Positions 48,762 to 59,225 of a stretch of 64,000 nt of DNA are shown one piece after another. The stretch is from Cyrtodaria siliqua (lineage: Eukaryota; Mollusca; Bivalvia; Adapedonta; Hiatellidae), in the NCBI GenBank assembly GCA_037043455.1, contig JAWPHD010001324.1, forward strand, positions 1 through 64,000, read 5' to 3'. The position numbers and the translations under genes were made by a program. Position 1 is the stretch's first letter; every line of letters starts with the position of its first letter. Under the pieces are notes generated by a model. That model did no database searches. It saw only the letters and a program-made list of their open reading frames with translations, and was not told the DNA's origin.

Positions 48762-48950
48762 CTATGATAGTAGTCTATTGCATGCATTTTCGCGTAGTAG
48801 CCCCTCACCAGAAGTAATGTCAAGGTCAGATACACTCATGTGCTTTTCCAGAATGTCAAATAGTTCTTTTTGTAGAGTATCCCTCTCAGTTTCTAGGCTG
48901 GCAACTTCTTGTTTCAACTTTTTGTTTTTATTGTCTAGCTGCATATAGAT
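48762..48950 (-). CDS. bZIP-2 exon 3 (leucine zipper, stop)
   Basis: The acceptor 'catttgcag' precedes IYMQLDNKNKKLKQEV; the leucine heptads continue to L26. A short Ser/Asp/Glu tail ends at TAG. Confidence 0.88.
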   Translation of the reverse strand: MYMQLDNKNKKLKQEVASLETERDTLQKELFDILEKHMSVSDLDITSGEGLLRENACNRLLS

Positions 48951-50175
48951 CTGCAAATGAATGAATGGATATATGTATCACTCATTTGATACTCCATGTT
49001 TGCATTACATATAAAACATAGATTTGATCATACCCTCAAACATGCATATAAAACATTATGCTTCTGATGAAGAAACCTTACTGTCCTGTCTTATTTGCAT
49101 GTTGAAAATAATGCACAGGCACTGTCTTTAATACTGGTACGATGACATAATATTCAAACCATCATAATATATCTAGTGAGTAATAAAATCTTTTTTTAAT
49201 CATTTTGCTTGCTACATATATAATCTGATTCATATGAAACACTTCTCAACGTCTAGTAAGTTGGAGACATTTAACTGGGTTTTGCGGCGCACCAACAAAA
49301 AAGGGTCCACTCTCATACTATTTTATATGGAGTCAATAGGAATAACCATTATAGGCCCAACCTCCAGTACATCAGGCAGAAGGGGCCTAGAACCTTCTCA
49401 TCTGCAATATGCAGAGTTACTGAAAATTCTGTTGTGAACACTTCATTTTTGCTGGATCTTCGGCCACCACTCAAGTTGCATAGCACTTTAAACTATAAAT
49501 ACAGGGATGATAATGAAGACCTTTAAGAACATGGCAAAAATTACCAAATTTGGGGGGATTTTACCCCTCTGCTTGGCTAAAGTAACGGCTCTATTTTAGC
49601 CCGGGAACTACACGGGGCGATTTTTTACGAAATCACTAGCCTACCTTATAAACATTTTTAACTTCTGTCTTCTTTTTGTTTCGGAATTTTGTTGCTGCAC
49701 GTCTGTTCTGTTCTTTTCTTTTCTCCTTTCTTTCTATCTCATCTTGTCTCAAATTCTGAAAAAAATAACATGAGTATCGAAATGAAGTACATGGATATTA
49801 AATAAATACATATATCTGTATGCATATGTAAACAAACATATTCAGTACAACCTGTCTTGTGTTCGTTGTTTACGAACGATCCCCTCCCCATGTCAATATT
49901 CATTAAATGTGTCATACGTATAAAGACTGAAATGTACATGTACATGTATATATGACAGAAAAGTAGTTCCAAAGCAGTGAATTTTAACTCACCTCAGGTG
50001 GTTTCGGCGTTTGATTAAACTCAACAACGAGTTCCTCCTTCCCTTCTGACAATCTTCGGCTCTGTATCTGATACCGTAATTCTTCTTTCAATAGAGGCGT
50101 TAATTTTCCAGATTGAAATGATTCGAGGGTCGCGAGAAATAACTTCGCGTCTTCGGAATGATCAACGCACAACAT
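48762..50175 (-). CDS. bZIP-2: ATF3/JDP2-like bZIP transcription factor, three coding exons (about 160 aa)
   Basis: Predicted nuclear CRE/AP-1-binding factor. Exons on the minus strand: 50175-49993 (61 codons, with LTPLLKEELRYQIQSRRL), 49755-49645 (37 codons, basic region NRRAATKFR) and 48950-48762 (62 codons plus TAG). Donors are GTGAGT and GTAGGC, acceptors ttttcag and ttgcag, all phase 0. Zipper leucines at exon-3 residues 5, 12, 19 and 26 match the positions in bZIP-1. Total length is close to JDP2 and ATF3. The basic region has Phe where Cys is usual in Fos/Jun/ATF3, nearer the Tyr of ATF4-type proteins. The LTP motif argues for ATF3 kinship. A family R repeat lies in intron 2. Confidence 0.88.
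48951..49644 (-). other. bZIP-2 intron 2
   Basis: Phase-0 intron of 694 bp, more than half of it made of repeat family R (49271-49618), which reaches to within about 30 bp of the donor. Confidence 0.8.
49271..49618 (-). repeat. Interspersed repeat family R, copy 4 (diverged)
   Basis: On the minus strand it runs from 'gccccgtgtag' to 'ggtgcgccgcaaaaccca' with the diagnostic 'agaggggtaaaatcccccca'. The most diverged of the four copies; part of the middle is replaced. Confidence 0.75.
49645..49755 (-). CDS. bZIP-2 exon 2 (basic region, 37 codons)
   Basis: Acceptor 'tttttcag', then NLRQDEIERKEKRKEQNRRA and ATKFRNKKK. Donor AAG|GTAGGC. One codon longer than the matching exon of bZIP-1. Confidence 0.88.
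49993..50175 (-). CDS. bZIP-2 exon 1 (ATF3-like motif)
   Basis: ATG at 50175, 61 codons, with LTPLLKEELRYQIQSRRL; donor CCTGAG|GTGAGT is strong. The start is supported by in-frame alignment to exon 1 of bZIP-1. Confidence 0.87.
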
Positions 50176-50254
50176 CTTTGTTTTATTTTCAAGTTTTCTT
50201 TCACAACATTTACGTTTCTATAACTCTTAACCTCATACATGTACCGACCTGTCT

Positions 50255-50590
50255 AAATCGGGATGCGTCAGCGGAAAACGGATAAACGTACTCGCGTAAA
50301 TTCTCGTTTAACGTCGCCTAATCACGTCGATCTATTAATGGAAAACAAAATTGCCCGTTTCTGGCGGCAGGTTCTCGTTGGAACTTTACCGCAGAATCGT
50401 TTACGTTGCACATTTTTATTATATTTTAAATACTACTATGTATTAAATTGCGTAATTTAAGAAAAAGTTTTAAGCCACTCAAGCTAATTTAAAGCTAATT
50501 GTTTATCAATTTGTATGTTTAACGTTGTTTCTCCGTACTTTACGCCGAGCGTAAGCGCTATAAATAGTAACAGGGTACGTCAGACAACAT
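50255..50590 (-). promoter_or_regulatory. Candidate bZIP-2 promoter with CRE/ATF-like sites
   Basis: On the minus strand: TGACGTAC at about 50582-50575, TATTTATAG at about 50567-50559 (TATAAATA on the plus strand), and TGACGCAT at about 50270-50262. TGACGT-type sites are bound by ATF/CREB and AP-1 family proteins, so self- or cross-regulation is possible. The distance from the TATA-like box to the ATG (about 385 bp) allows a 5' UTR. No transcript evidence is available. Confidence 0.4.
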
Positions 50591-50887
50591 TGAACAACTA
50601 AATGCGATTAATGGGAAGCTATACAGACCAAAATCGAATAAAGTGTAACTTTAGAGTTGTATCCCTTATTATGAATTATATAGAATAGTGTCTCGCGGAA
50701 CAGGGGCACACAGCGACGTAGTTGAGCGATTTGTTTACATAAAGTTATATAGGAAAATCTTGTGGCGACAACTCCTCCGAAACTACTTGATAATTTTTTA
50801 TGAAACTTTACAGGAATGTTGCCCATAAGGTCGATTGCCAATGACGTTTTCCCTTAATTTAATAAGTTTAATATGTATACATCGTTT

Positions 50888-51210
50888 AGGAGCGTAGCGT
50901 GACCAAAATCTCAATTACTCACTGGGGTAGGTGCGGGAGGGGGTTGTTCCTCTCCCGCTGGTGGGGGTCCGGGGGTGGGATTTTTAAAAAATAAACGCTC
51001 GTACGCGACTTCTGGTGCATTTTAGGGTCAGGATGAAAGATTTAAAATCCTGTCGAAAATACCATTATTCCTCAACATTTCATTCACCTTAGAACTGAAA
51101 ATTATGGTATAATGAATTTTTTTATTGCGTTTTTCGAGTTTTTATTTGTTGAGCCTTCGTTTGAAAAGTTTACTCACGTGAGTAAATGAGTATTGCACGC
51201 TACGCGCCTG
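50888..51210. mobile_element. hAT-like MITE 1
   Basis: The left end 'ggagcgtagcgtgacc' and right end 'gcacgctacgcgcctg' are imperfect inverted repeats of the CAGnGGCGTAGC type used by hAT elements. The interior contains 'ggtgggggtccgggggtggg'. Confidence 0.55.
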
Positions 51211-51250
51211 TCGTTGGTCTTTCTGCCGAAAACTCTTAAACCAGCGTAAA

Positions 51251-51368
51251 CATATGCGTGGAGCTGTGGGGCTAGCAGGATTGTGTGCGGCAGACCACCC
51301 GAGTATATACATATGCGTGGAGCTGTGGGGCTAGCAGGATTGTGTGCGGCAGACCACCCGAGTATACA
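51251..51368. repeat. Two tandem 59-bp units
   Basis: 'catatgcgtggagctgtggg' through 'cagaccacccgagtata' occurs twice in a row almost without change, so this is a recent duplication. Confidence 0.93.
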
Positions 51369-51469
51369 TGACTTTGATTGTTCCTTCTTTTTTTTACGCA
51401 TATGGAACGCTGAATTTACCCTCGGTGTGTATAATCAGTTGAATCCCCTCTCCAGACTAAACTACACTA

Positions 51470-51783
51470 CAGCGGCGTACCGTGGCATACTCCAGTACTC
51501 ATGTGAGTAACATCGGAAAAACAAAAAAATGTCTTAAAAGTCGAAATCTGCATTAAAAAATGATGATCAAGTCGGGTAGGGGGTACATTTAACCAATTTT
51601 TACACACAATTAGTACATGATATTGTATTCTTAAAATGCACCCGATTGTGCAAATCGTTTTTATTTCAAAATGTTCTCGGGGGAGGCCCCCGGACCCCCA
51701 CCAACTAGAGGGGGCGGGGGACACCCTCCCCTCCAACACCTACCACACCTAGTATCTAAACTATAGGTCACGGTACGCCGATG
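51470..51783. mobile_element. hAT-like MITE 2, opposite orientation
   Basis: The left end 'cagcggcgtaccgtggc' pairs with the complement of the right end 'ggtcacggtacgccg'. It contains 'ggcccccggacccccacc', the complement-type of the G-rich block in MITE 1. Confidence 0.6.
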
Positions 51784-53215
51784 CACTAACAGTGCACCAA
51801 TTGTTAATATTATTGAGTGGTGGGTGCCGGAAGGGAGTCCATGTGTCGAAAAACAAATAATTTGATATTAAATTGGTGGCACTAGTCCTTGGAGTAACCC
51901 TTTTTCAAGTCATCTAAATCCAGTTTGACACATGTTTGATTACATAATTCATACCACAAAATAAAGACAACGAACCTTGTATACTAGTATCATTTAGTAA
52001 ACCTCACCACAGACCTATTAGGTATACATTAATAAAGGATATTGTTAAACGTATCTTAAAGTTAAACTATTGACATGTTTTTAGATCTGATGTATATCCT
52101 AAAACAAGTTAAAATATATTTTAGCTATCAAGTCCATTATCTTTTTGATATGTTTCTCTAAAACACTGTCGTTGTGTTAAAAAAAGCAATGTTATACATA
52201 ATATTATTTAAAATACAGAATGTAAAGGTAAACCTTTATGAAAAACAAAAAGTTAACAATTTAACTATACTAAATCTAAACTTTAGTGAAAGTTCTTTAT
52301 TGTTTTTAGAACAAAAATAAAACAAAAACACAAAAAAAAGAAAAAAACTGGTTCTATGTTTTAGTATGTTTACTTCTTAAAAACGCTTTATTGGGAGGGT
52401 CTCATTATCTGACACTACGATGAGTAACATCATGTCCTGGTGCAACTGTATGTCTAACAGTGACTTACAGCCATCTAAACAAACTATCGCACCCCCAAAC
52501 ACCTCCCCCTCCCCCACCACCAAACAAAAGCACAATATGCTGGAATATGTATTTGCCAAATTATGTATTGACCGCTCCACCTCAACCTAACCACCCCCCT
52601 CACCCCACCCTACCCCACTCCTAATATCTTAATCTTTCCTACGCCACAAAAATATAATTAACAAATCACAATATATGTATATATTGAGCGGTTTAAAACT
52701 CGCCATTCGAAGTCTTTGCATTGTCCGTATTAGAGGAAGGGTGTAGTTATATCTGGGTTATCCCGCCCACCCACTCTGTATTTTGTTCAGGTTGGGTTAT
52801 TGTGCATTGTGCTGTCTTTATTTGCACGTGTATCCACCACTTATGCGAGTGGTACACGTGTTTTATATACACAACTATGAAGGAGTCAATGGTCTTTTCA
52901 AGTCACTACATTTTGATTTGTTGTAATAAAAAATAAAATGACAATGCAAATGACACTTCCTATTTACGTATTTTTTTTTCTTTATTCATTATTTGGTTTA
53001 ATTGAGGGTATATTTTCGCTCATCAGGAACTAAATGGACCATTTAATAGTCAGGCGGTTAAAGGGAATGTATACCGACAGAATTAAATGTAGACTAACTT
53101 TAGAGTTGCACACCTTATACTGTCTGTCATTTGGGACGCTAAACGTATGTATCGGACGTTTGAACTGGCAATGCTCCGGCGGATAGGAACACTTGTGACA
53201 TAATTATTTTCCTCG
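51784..53215. other. Non-coding stretch, no gene seen
   Basis: AT-rich with C-rich patches (52488-52515, 52585-52620). Small ORFs at 52377 (-) and 52721 (+) have no recognisable domain. Confidence 0.45.
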
Positions 53216-53443
53216 TTAAAGGGACACGTGGCAATCCTGAGTTTTATATCAGGCATTAACATTAGTACAGCGATTTAATCCTGTATCATTTTGACTTTAC
53301 AACTGCTTGCATATATCAAAATAAAAAATAGAGAATTCGGTTTCCTTCATTATTCTACATATTTTTTTAAATATATTATTGGTGCACTATTATCAAAAGT
53401 CAATAATATGCAAAAACAATTTGCTTTTAACTATTCTAACAAT
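53216..53443. mobile_element. MITE, GGGACACnnGGCAATCTT family, truncated
   Basis: The left end and first two thirds are colinear with 30661-30985. The right end is missing and replaced by the microsatellite at 53459. Confidence 0.82.
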
Positions 53444-53456
53444 TTTTCGGGTTAGA

Positions 53457-53458
<2 letters not shown>

Positions 53459-53530
<72 letters not shown>
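53459..53530. repeat. (tc)n-(ta)n compound microsatellite
   Basis: About 17 tc/ct units, then about 18 ta units. Confidence 0.97.
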
Positions 53531-53534
<4 letters not shown>

Positions 53535-53902
53535 TTAAAACTGTTAATTTTCCCTAACGCTTTCGGGGTTTCCCACTTCTGCAGCGGCGTTGTATATAGA
53601 AGCACTTTATTTCAAAATCAGTAAGCCCATGTGATCATACAATATTATACATATACATTTAACAGACGTAGTAATTTATATCCAATGTGAAATTGTATAT
53701 AAAACTAACTATTATTTGCATGATATAGGTACATTTTACTACATGCCTGACCTCACAGGGTAATGAGGTTAATCTGAATTGAATAGTTGCACAACTATTG
53801 CCAGATAATTGACCAATACAGGGACATTGGGATTAATCTTTTCTACATCAGATACAAAGGATCCGTACATACATGTATTAACAAATATCAGATGCAAAAA
53901 TA

Positions 53903-54232
53903 TACTGGCGGTCAATGAAAACGCACCAGTAGATTATATGGGTGTTACATGTTATTGTTAATCTGTTGAAATAACTTTAGGCCGTGATATAAGTGCTTAG
54001 GGTTAGTAAAACGGTTGGACATACCCGGTATTAAAATGCATGCATTTTGCATCCTACCCGTCCGACTTCCATTGAACACAATTTATCATGTTTGGAAATT
54101 ATGACCTCATTGTTTGCAATTGTTAACAAATATTCTTCAATTTCAAAATATTCGCTCATTATTATAAATAATTTTAGCAATAAAATGTAACACCCATATA
54201 ATCTACTGGTGCGTTTTCATTGTCCGTCAGTA
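53903..54232. mobile_element. Tc1/mariner-type MITE, 330 bp, inverted ends of about 50 bp
   Basis: 'tactggcggtcaatgaaaac' and the following 30 bases are mirrored at the right end ('gttttcattgtccgtcagta') with only a few mismatches. TA duplications flank it. No ORF inside. Confidence 0.92.
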
Positions 54233-54578
54233 TATCAAGGACCATTATACATATATTATACATATATCAAACATGACGGATTGAAACATCCTCGGGTATC
54301 AAACTATTTAATAAAGTGTTATATGGCGAAAACAGAAAAAAATGCTTCCTTATAATCAATAAAACCGAGTCTGCTGCTTTATTTTCTTAATTGTGTTTTT
54401 TGCTCCCAAAGGATCACCTTTATCAGTATTTATTGTATGAAACTATCCATTGAACATATTACGCCAATTGTGAGCCTCTTGTTTTGAAAAGTTGACATAC
54501 AACGGACGGGAGGAATACGGAGCATAGTACATTAGAGACATTGGCTCAAACCGCACTATCTACAGTCCTGACAATTCA

Positions 54579-54838
54579 GGGGCCGTATTCATAAAGCAAC
54601 TTAAGTGGGAAATATTACTGAATTCAGAATTTAAGATTTTTACATATTTTTTAAATCTCCTTATGGTCATTACAAACCATCTATTTTAAGATACATATTT
54701 AGATGAAGGTTGTATTTATCCATAACCTTATTGAAAATATTAAGAAAACGTCTTAAATCAATAGAAAAAGGTGTTTAAAAAATTGATAACATTTGACTTA
54801 AGTTAAGATTTTGCTAAGAAGCTATATGAATACGGACC
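54579..54838. mobile_element. MITE with GGGnCCGTATTCATA ends
   Basis: 'ggggccgtattcataaagc' on the left pairs with the complement of 'gctatatgaatacggaccc' on the right; 'acttaag' repeats lie inside both ends. It directly abuts the next element. Confidence 0.82.
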
Positions 54839-55174
54839 CAGGCGCCTAGCTACCTGTACGCAAAGTACGCAGTTGCGTACACATTGCCCCAAATATTGAA
54901 AAAAACACACACACAAAATAAAAAACGCAATAAAAGGGGTTGTGGGGTCGGGGTGGGGGTGGGGGGGGGGATGGTAACTTCTTCATTTCGCTCACTTTTT
55001 TATTATTTCTTCTGGACCTTTTTTTTACAGAGACAAAATCAGCCTCATTTTGTTGCGGAAATGCCTCCAGATTGCGCCACAGACGGTCTAGGAAAAAACA
55101 ATTTTCAGGGGAGCATGCCCCGAACCCCCTAGACTGTTTGCGTACACATTCTAAAGTCCCTAGCTATGCCCCTG
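54839..55174. mobile_element. hAT-like non-autonomous element
   Basis: The left end 'caggcgcctagctacc' and right end 'ctagctatgcccctg' are inverted CAGGnGCnTAGCTA repeats. 'gcgtacacatt' occurs inside both ends. A G-run is at 54950-54970. No transposase reading frame. Confidence 0.6.
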
Positions 55175-55599
55175 CAATCGGTATAACTGTCAACCGATAG
55201 ACACAGGCAGCGCCCCTAACTTGGTCAAGTTACAAATATGCTCAAAGCTCGTTCTCCTCCACCACCTGCTTATTACTTGGGAATTGTTGGAAATATAGAT
55301 ATAAAAATCGAACAGGAAAAGCAGCATTCAAGGACGACAGTCAACCACAAACACACACAGAAACATAGAACAAATTTAAAAATGAATAAAAGGCCAAATA
55401 AGACATCACAAACGCAAAATGGTTGACAATAGGGCTACCGCCTTCGAACGGTCAGTGGGAAAAAAGGCCGCTGTGGGTTTAAACCAGAGTCTAGGGTGCA
55501 CCAAACCTCACACTTACCCTACTGTCAACCCAATAAAACAGGACAGTGTAAATAAAGAAATGCCTGCCACGAACTATTATCTAACCAACAAGGCAGCAT

Positions 55600-57270
55600 T
55601 AATAGGCAATATAAGTAAAACACAAAGATGCTCGTGTATATATGAATACAAAATAAACAATAGCATAGAAAGCCACAAAGAAGGTACTCAATGACTTGGC
55701 AGAAGCCAGAGCAACAAGAGAATAAACCATTGAGGGGACGACAAGACAAGACTGCAGACAAACATCAAACGTCACCGTCCTTTGGGCTTTAGGTAGACGG
55801 CATCATGGGGTCCACAGCCTGTCCGGTCATCGCACAATCAAAGAGGAAAGCATAGTGGCGAACTGTAAATGTGTCCACCACCAAGCATGCAGTGCGTTGC
55901 AAAATGATAGGGTCATAACCTCTTTTGATAAACCTTTTAACTAGTTTAACAAAGGTAGTATGAAAGTGATCATGATCAAGGATCTAACGAAGTTTGTAAA
56001 TCACGTCACCATAGAAGTCAAGTTGTGATAGTCCTTGTCGCCGAAGAGTTCTTAAATTACTTTTATATTTGGAAAGAAGATCAGGGTTACGATAATAAAA
56101 TTTTGCAAAGGTTTTACGAAGTTTATGGTAACGGTAACCCTGATGGAGTAGCTTTTTAGTCATACAAAGATTACGAATATTAAAGTCCTCAACTCGAGTG
56201 CAAGCTCTAGAAAAACGAATAAGTTGAGACACATAGACCCCATAAGAAGTTGCTCGGGGAACATCCCCATCTAAATGGGGATAATTACCAATATCAAAAT
56301 TAAAATCATCTCTCTTGTCATATATTTTGCTAATTATTTCATCATTTTCAATGGAGAGATGTAAATCAAGAAAAGAAGCGTAAGTATCAGAAGTATTAGC
56401 TTTGTTAAGTTGAAGTTCTTTAGGGTATATATTATTAACCATAGTAGAAAAAAAGGGTTGTCAATGTTTAATATGTCATCCAGATACAGAGAGGTGTCAT
56501 TAAAGGCCTGAATAACATCTTCCTGGATATCTGGTGAAAGACAGAATATGAAATATCTTTCATAGCAATACAAAAACAAATCTGCGACAATGGGTGCACA
56601 GTTCGTACCCATAGAGATACCAACAATGTGTCTATAAACGGTCGGTCCATACCTGACGAAAATATTATCTAATAGGAAGCTGAGTGCTTCACAAACTTCT
56701 TGGCAAGGCCACATAGTGTAATTGTCTAAACTGCCGTTAGTAAAAAACGCTTTAATATTATTACAGGCCAAACATGTACTATTTTCCCTAGCGAATGTTT
56801 TTTGAATAAGAGCAATAAGCTTGTCTTTGATAAGGTGATGTGGTAAGGTTGTATATAGTGTAGAGAAGTCATAAGTGCTAATAGATCAAACTTGACGTTT
56901 ATTGTTTTATCACAATATTGTTTAACGTGATCTTTAACGGCAGTATGACAAGAAGTTAAAAGTTCGGAGATGTTTGTGGTGGTGAAGGTATTAGAATTTG
57001 AAATAAAGCGGGCCTTATACGGATCTTTATGTAATTTAGGAATCCAGTACATAGTTGGCAGTTTGTTCTGCTTTTCGTCTACCCCAGCCTTGAAAGTAGT
57101 GCACCGAGTGATATGTGTGGAAACAACATCATCCTCAGTAGAATGAACTGGAGTATACAAATTAGTGCTACTGAGTTCCAGAGATAAAACATGGAGGTAA
57201 TGTAGACGTCAAACAATAATTACATTATTAGCTGCTTTATCAGCAGGAACTTAAATATGACCTGAATATC
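55600..57270 (-). mobile_element. Decayed Penelope-like retroelement
   Basis: Contains the reverse transcriptase remnant (55789-57260) and its 3' flank. A second copy of the 3' flank, on the plus strand, lies at 59032-59225. The ends are not defined. Confidence 0.6.
55789..57260 (-). pseudogene. Penelope-like reverse transcriptase remnant
   Basis: Frames at 57160-56726, 56771-56334 and 56442-55984 overlap and continue one another, so at least two frameshifts split a single protein. In order: 'PADKAANNVII' at the 5' end, 'YWIPKLHKDPYKARFIS', 'GISMGTNCAPIVADLF', 'YLDDIL' as the active-site block, 'FLDLHLSI', a basic 'GYRYHKLRKTFAKFY' segment, and a terminal 'FTVRHYAFLFDCAMTG' ending at TAA 55789-55791. 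K/R-type 'LPKLHK' and 'MGTN' blocks fit Penelope-like rather than LINE reverse transcriptases. No GIY-YIG nuclease was recognised. Confidence 0.65.
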
Positions 57271-57309
57271 CTTAACAATGGGATTTTTTTTTTTTTAATT
57301 TTTTTTTTT

Positions 57310-57716
57310 GAATTGGGGTTTTAAGGCGCACCAACACATGTAAAGGTTATATGGCGCCTAAAAGGCATGAACATGCCAGGATCATCTTCCATGTACATCG
57401 AGATAAAATATGGAAAATGGGCCTAGAACCTTCTCACCCTGAACTGCAGAGTTGCTGCAAATTCTATCGTAGAAACTCCATTTACGCTGGAGCCACGTTA
57501 TTGTTTTTCTGCCACTGCTCTTTTGATGCGAGCGAGATAGCACCTGAAACAATGCAGGGATCATGATGAAGACCTTTAATGAACATGAACAAAAAATGAT
57601 AAAATGAACATGAATTTGGGGGGATTCTACCCCTCTGCCTGCCCCTCCAAAGGGATGTGCAGTGGCCGTATTCTTTGCCCCGTGACCAAACGGGCCCCCC
57701 GGCAACCACACGGGGC
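57310..57716 (-). repeat. Interspersed repeat family R, copy 3
   Basis: Reverse-complement copy, very similar to 29335-29745; a T-run lies just outside its (aattc)-type end. Confidence 0.9.
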
Positions 57717-58235
57717 AATGGCAATGGGATTAAGGTAGACATACAGTAAACAGTTACGTACGGATATCTGTTTGGGCCAGCGCTAATTCGCGTTGTAATC
57801 TGCGCGAGATTAGGAGAATGCGAAGTAAATTAAATAGCGAAGTTTGCAAGAAGTGTTTCTCGAAATCTGACACAACTTACAACGCGAGATGGCAATGACT
57901 CTAACATGATTTTAGGGAGTTTTGCAAGCAGAACTTGATTGCACTAAGAAATAGCATAGAAGTCTAAATAAGTAAAGCCTTATCATGGCATATACACTAG
58001 ATGTGTAGGTAACTATAGGTAAACAGAAGGTCTGCTTTTGTTTTAGATAACGTTTGAGAACGGCTGAACGTTTAAAAGATGCTCAAAACTATCACTGTGC
58101 CTCAAGAACAAATTTATAGTTATTATATGATTCCGAAACCAAATTAATATTAATGATTTCAAACGCCATCATTACGTTTTCAGATTTAAAACCAGCATTA
58201 GAATATATGATTAATTTAAAACGTGCTGTCCACTA
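57717..58235. other. Non-coding stretch, no gene seen
   Basis: No ORF, repeat or motif of note. Confidence 0.45.
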
Positions 58236-58546
58236 ATAAAGGGACACACAGCATTCGTGATTTCATTAAAACGTGAGCCTTTCTTTTTTAATTTGCATAT
58301 ATTGACAATCACTAAAACGATTAGAATAGTTCAAAGCAAATTGTTTTCGAATATTATTGTCTATTGATTATTTCGTCCCAATACTATATCCGGTAGAATA
58401 ACGAAGAAAACATTGAAAAATCCAAATTGTATTACCCTTTTATTTAATTATACGCAGGCAGGTTTAAATAATATTTAATTAATAAATCGAGGCTTATGTT
58501 AATCCTTTATAAATATTTCATAATATATCAAATATTGTCCTTTTAA
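58236..58546. mobile_element. MITE, GGGACACnnGGCAATCTT family, diverged
   Basis: The left end 'aataaagggacacacagcat' and the weak right end 'aatattgtccttttaa'. The interior 'caaagcaaattgttttcgaa' and 'ggtagaataacgaagaaaac' resembles the reverse of other copies. Confidence 0.7.
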
Positions 58547-59031
58547 GGGAACTAGAACACTGATAAAAATTATTAAGACGACTGTCTCCTAAATTTGACT
58601 TACCTTTTATCATATCGTTTTGTAACATTTATAAAATTCCCTATGTTTATTCCAGTTAATTGTTAGCACGTGTTTCTAACTGGTACACGATCTTTGATAA
58701 GAGGTTCAAGCGCTATCTCATGTCCGAGCTTTGTTTTAGCCCTTTAACAGTCTATGTTGTTATGGCTAAGAATGTGTACAGCCTAACTTAGGCTTGCCTC
58801 CACAATGAGTAAAAAAATCGTTCTTTGATTATTCCGAAACTGTATCGTAAAAAAAGGAATAGAAAACATACAGATTAACAGACCACGTAATCGTCCTAAA
58901 ACCAACGTGAATTAAAACACGTGTTTACAAACAAATTACTTTAGAATATCTCGAAACAATACATGTGTGTTGCATCTGTGTTGAGTATGCCAACATTTTA
59001 TATCAGTTATATTTATTAATTTCTATAGATT
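58547..59031. other. Non-coding stretch, no gene seen
   Basis: Nothing recognised. Confidence 0.4.
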
Positions 59032-59225
59032 GTGGACCCTATGATGACGTCTACCTAAATTCTCAAAAGACGGTAGCGCTTGATGTTTTTCTTAATCTTG
59101 TCTTGTCATACCCTTAACGGGTTGTTCTCTTGTTGCTCTGGTTTCTGCCAAATCACTGAATACTTGATTTGTGGCTTTCTAGACTTGTTTTTATATTCAT
59201 ATATAAACATGATCATCTATGTGTT
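59032..59225 (+). mobile_element. 3'-end fragment of the Penelope-like element
   Basis: Matches the complement of 55615-55820: 'tggaccctatgatg.cgtcta', 'ttctcttgttgctctgg', 'tctgccaaatca.tga.tac' and 'ttcatatata.ac'. It runs directly into the gag-like sequence. Confidence 0.8.

Noticed and set aside
50555..50570. Plus-strand TATA box driving an unknown gene
   Set aside because: TATAAATA reads well on the plus strand, but no plausible plus-strand gene follows; mentioned only as part of the bZIP-2 upstream region.
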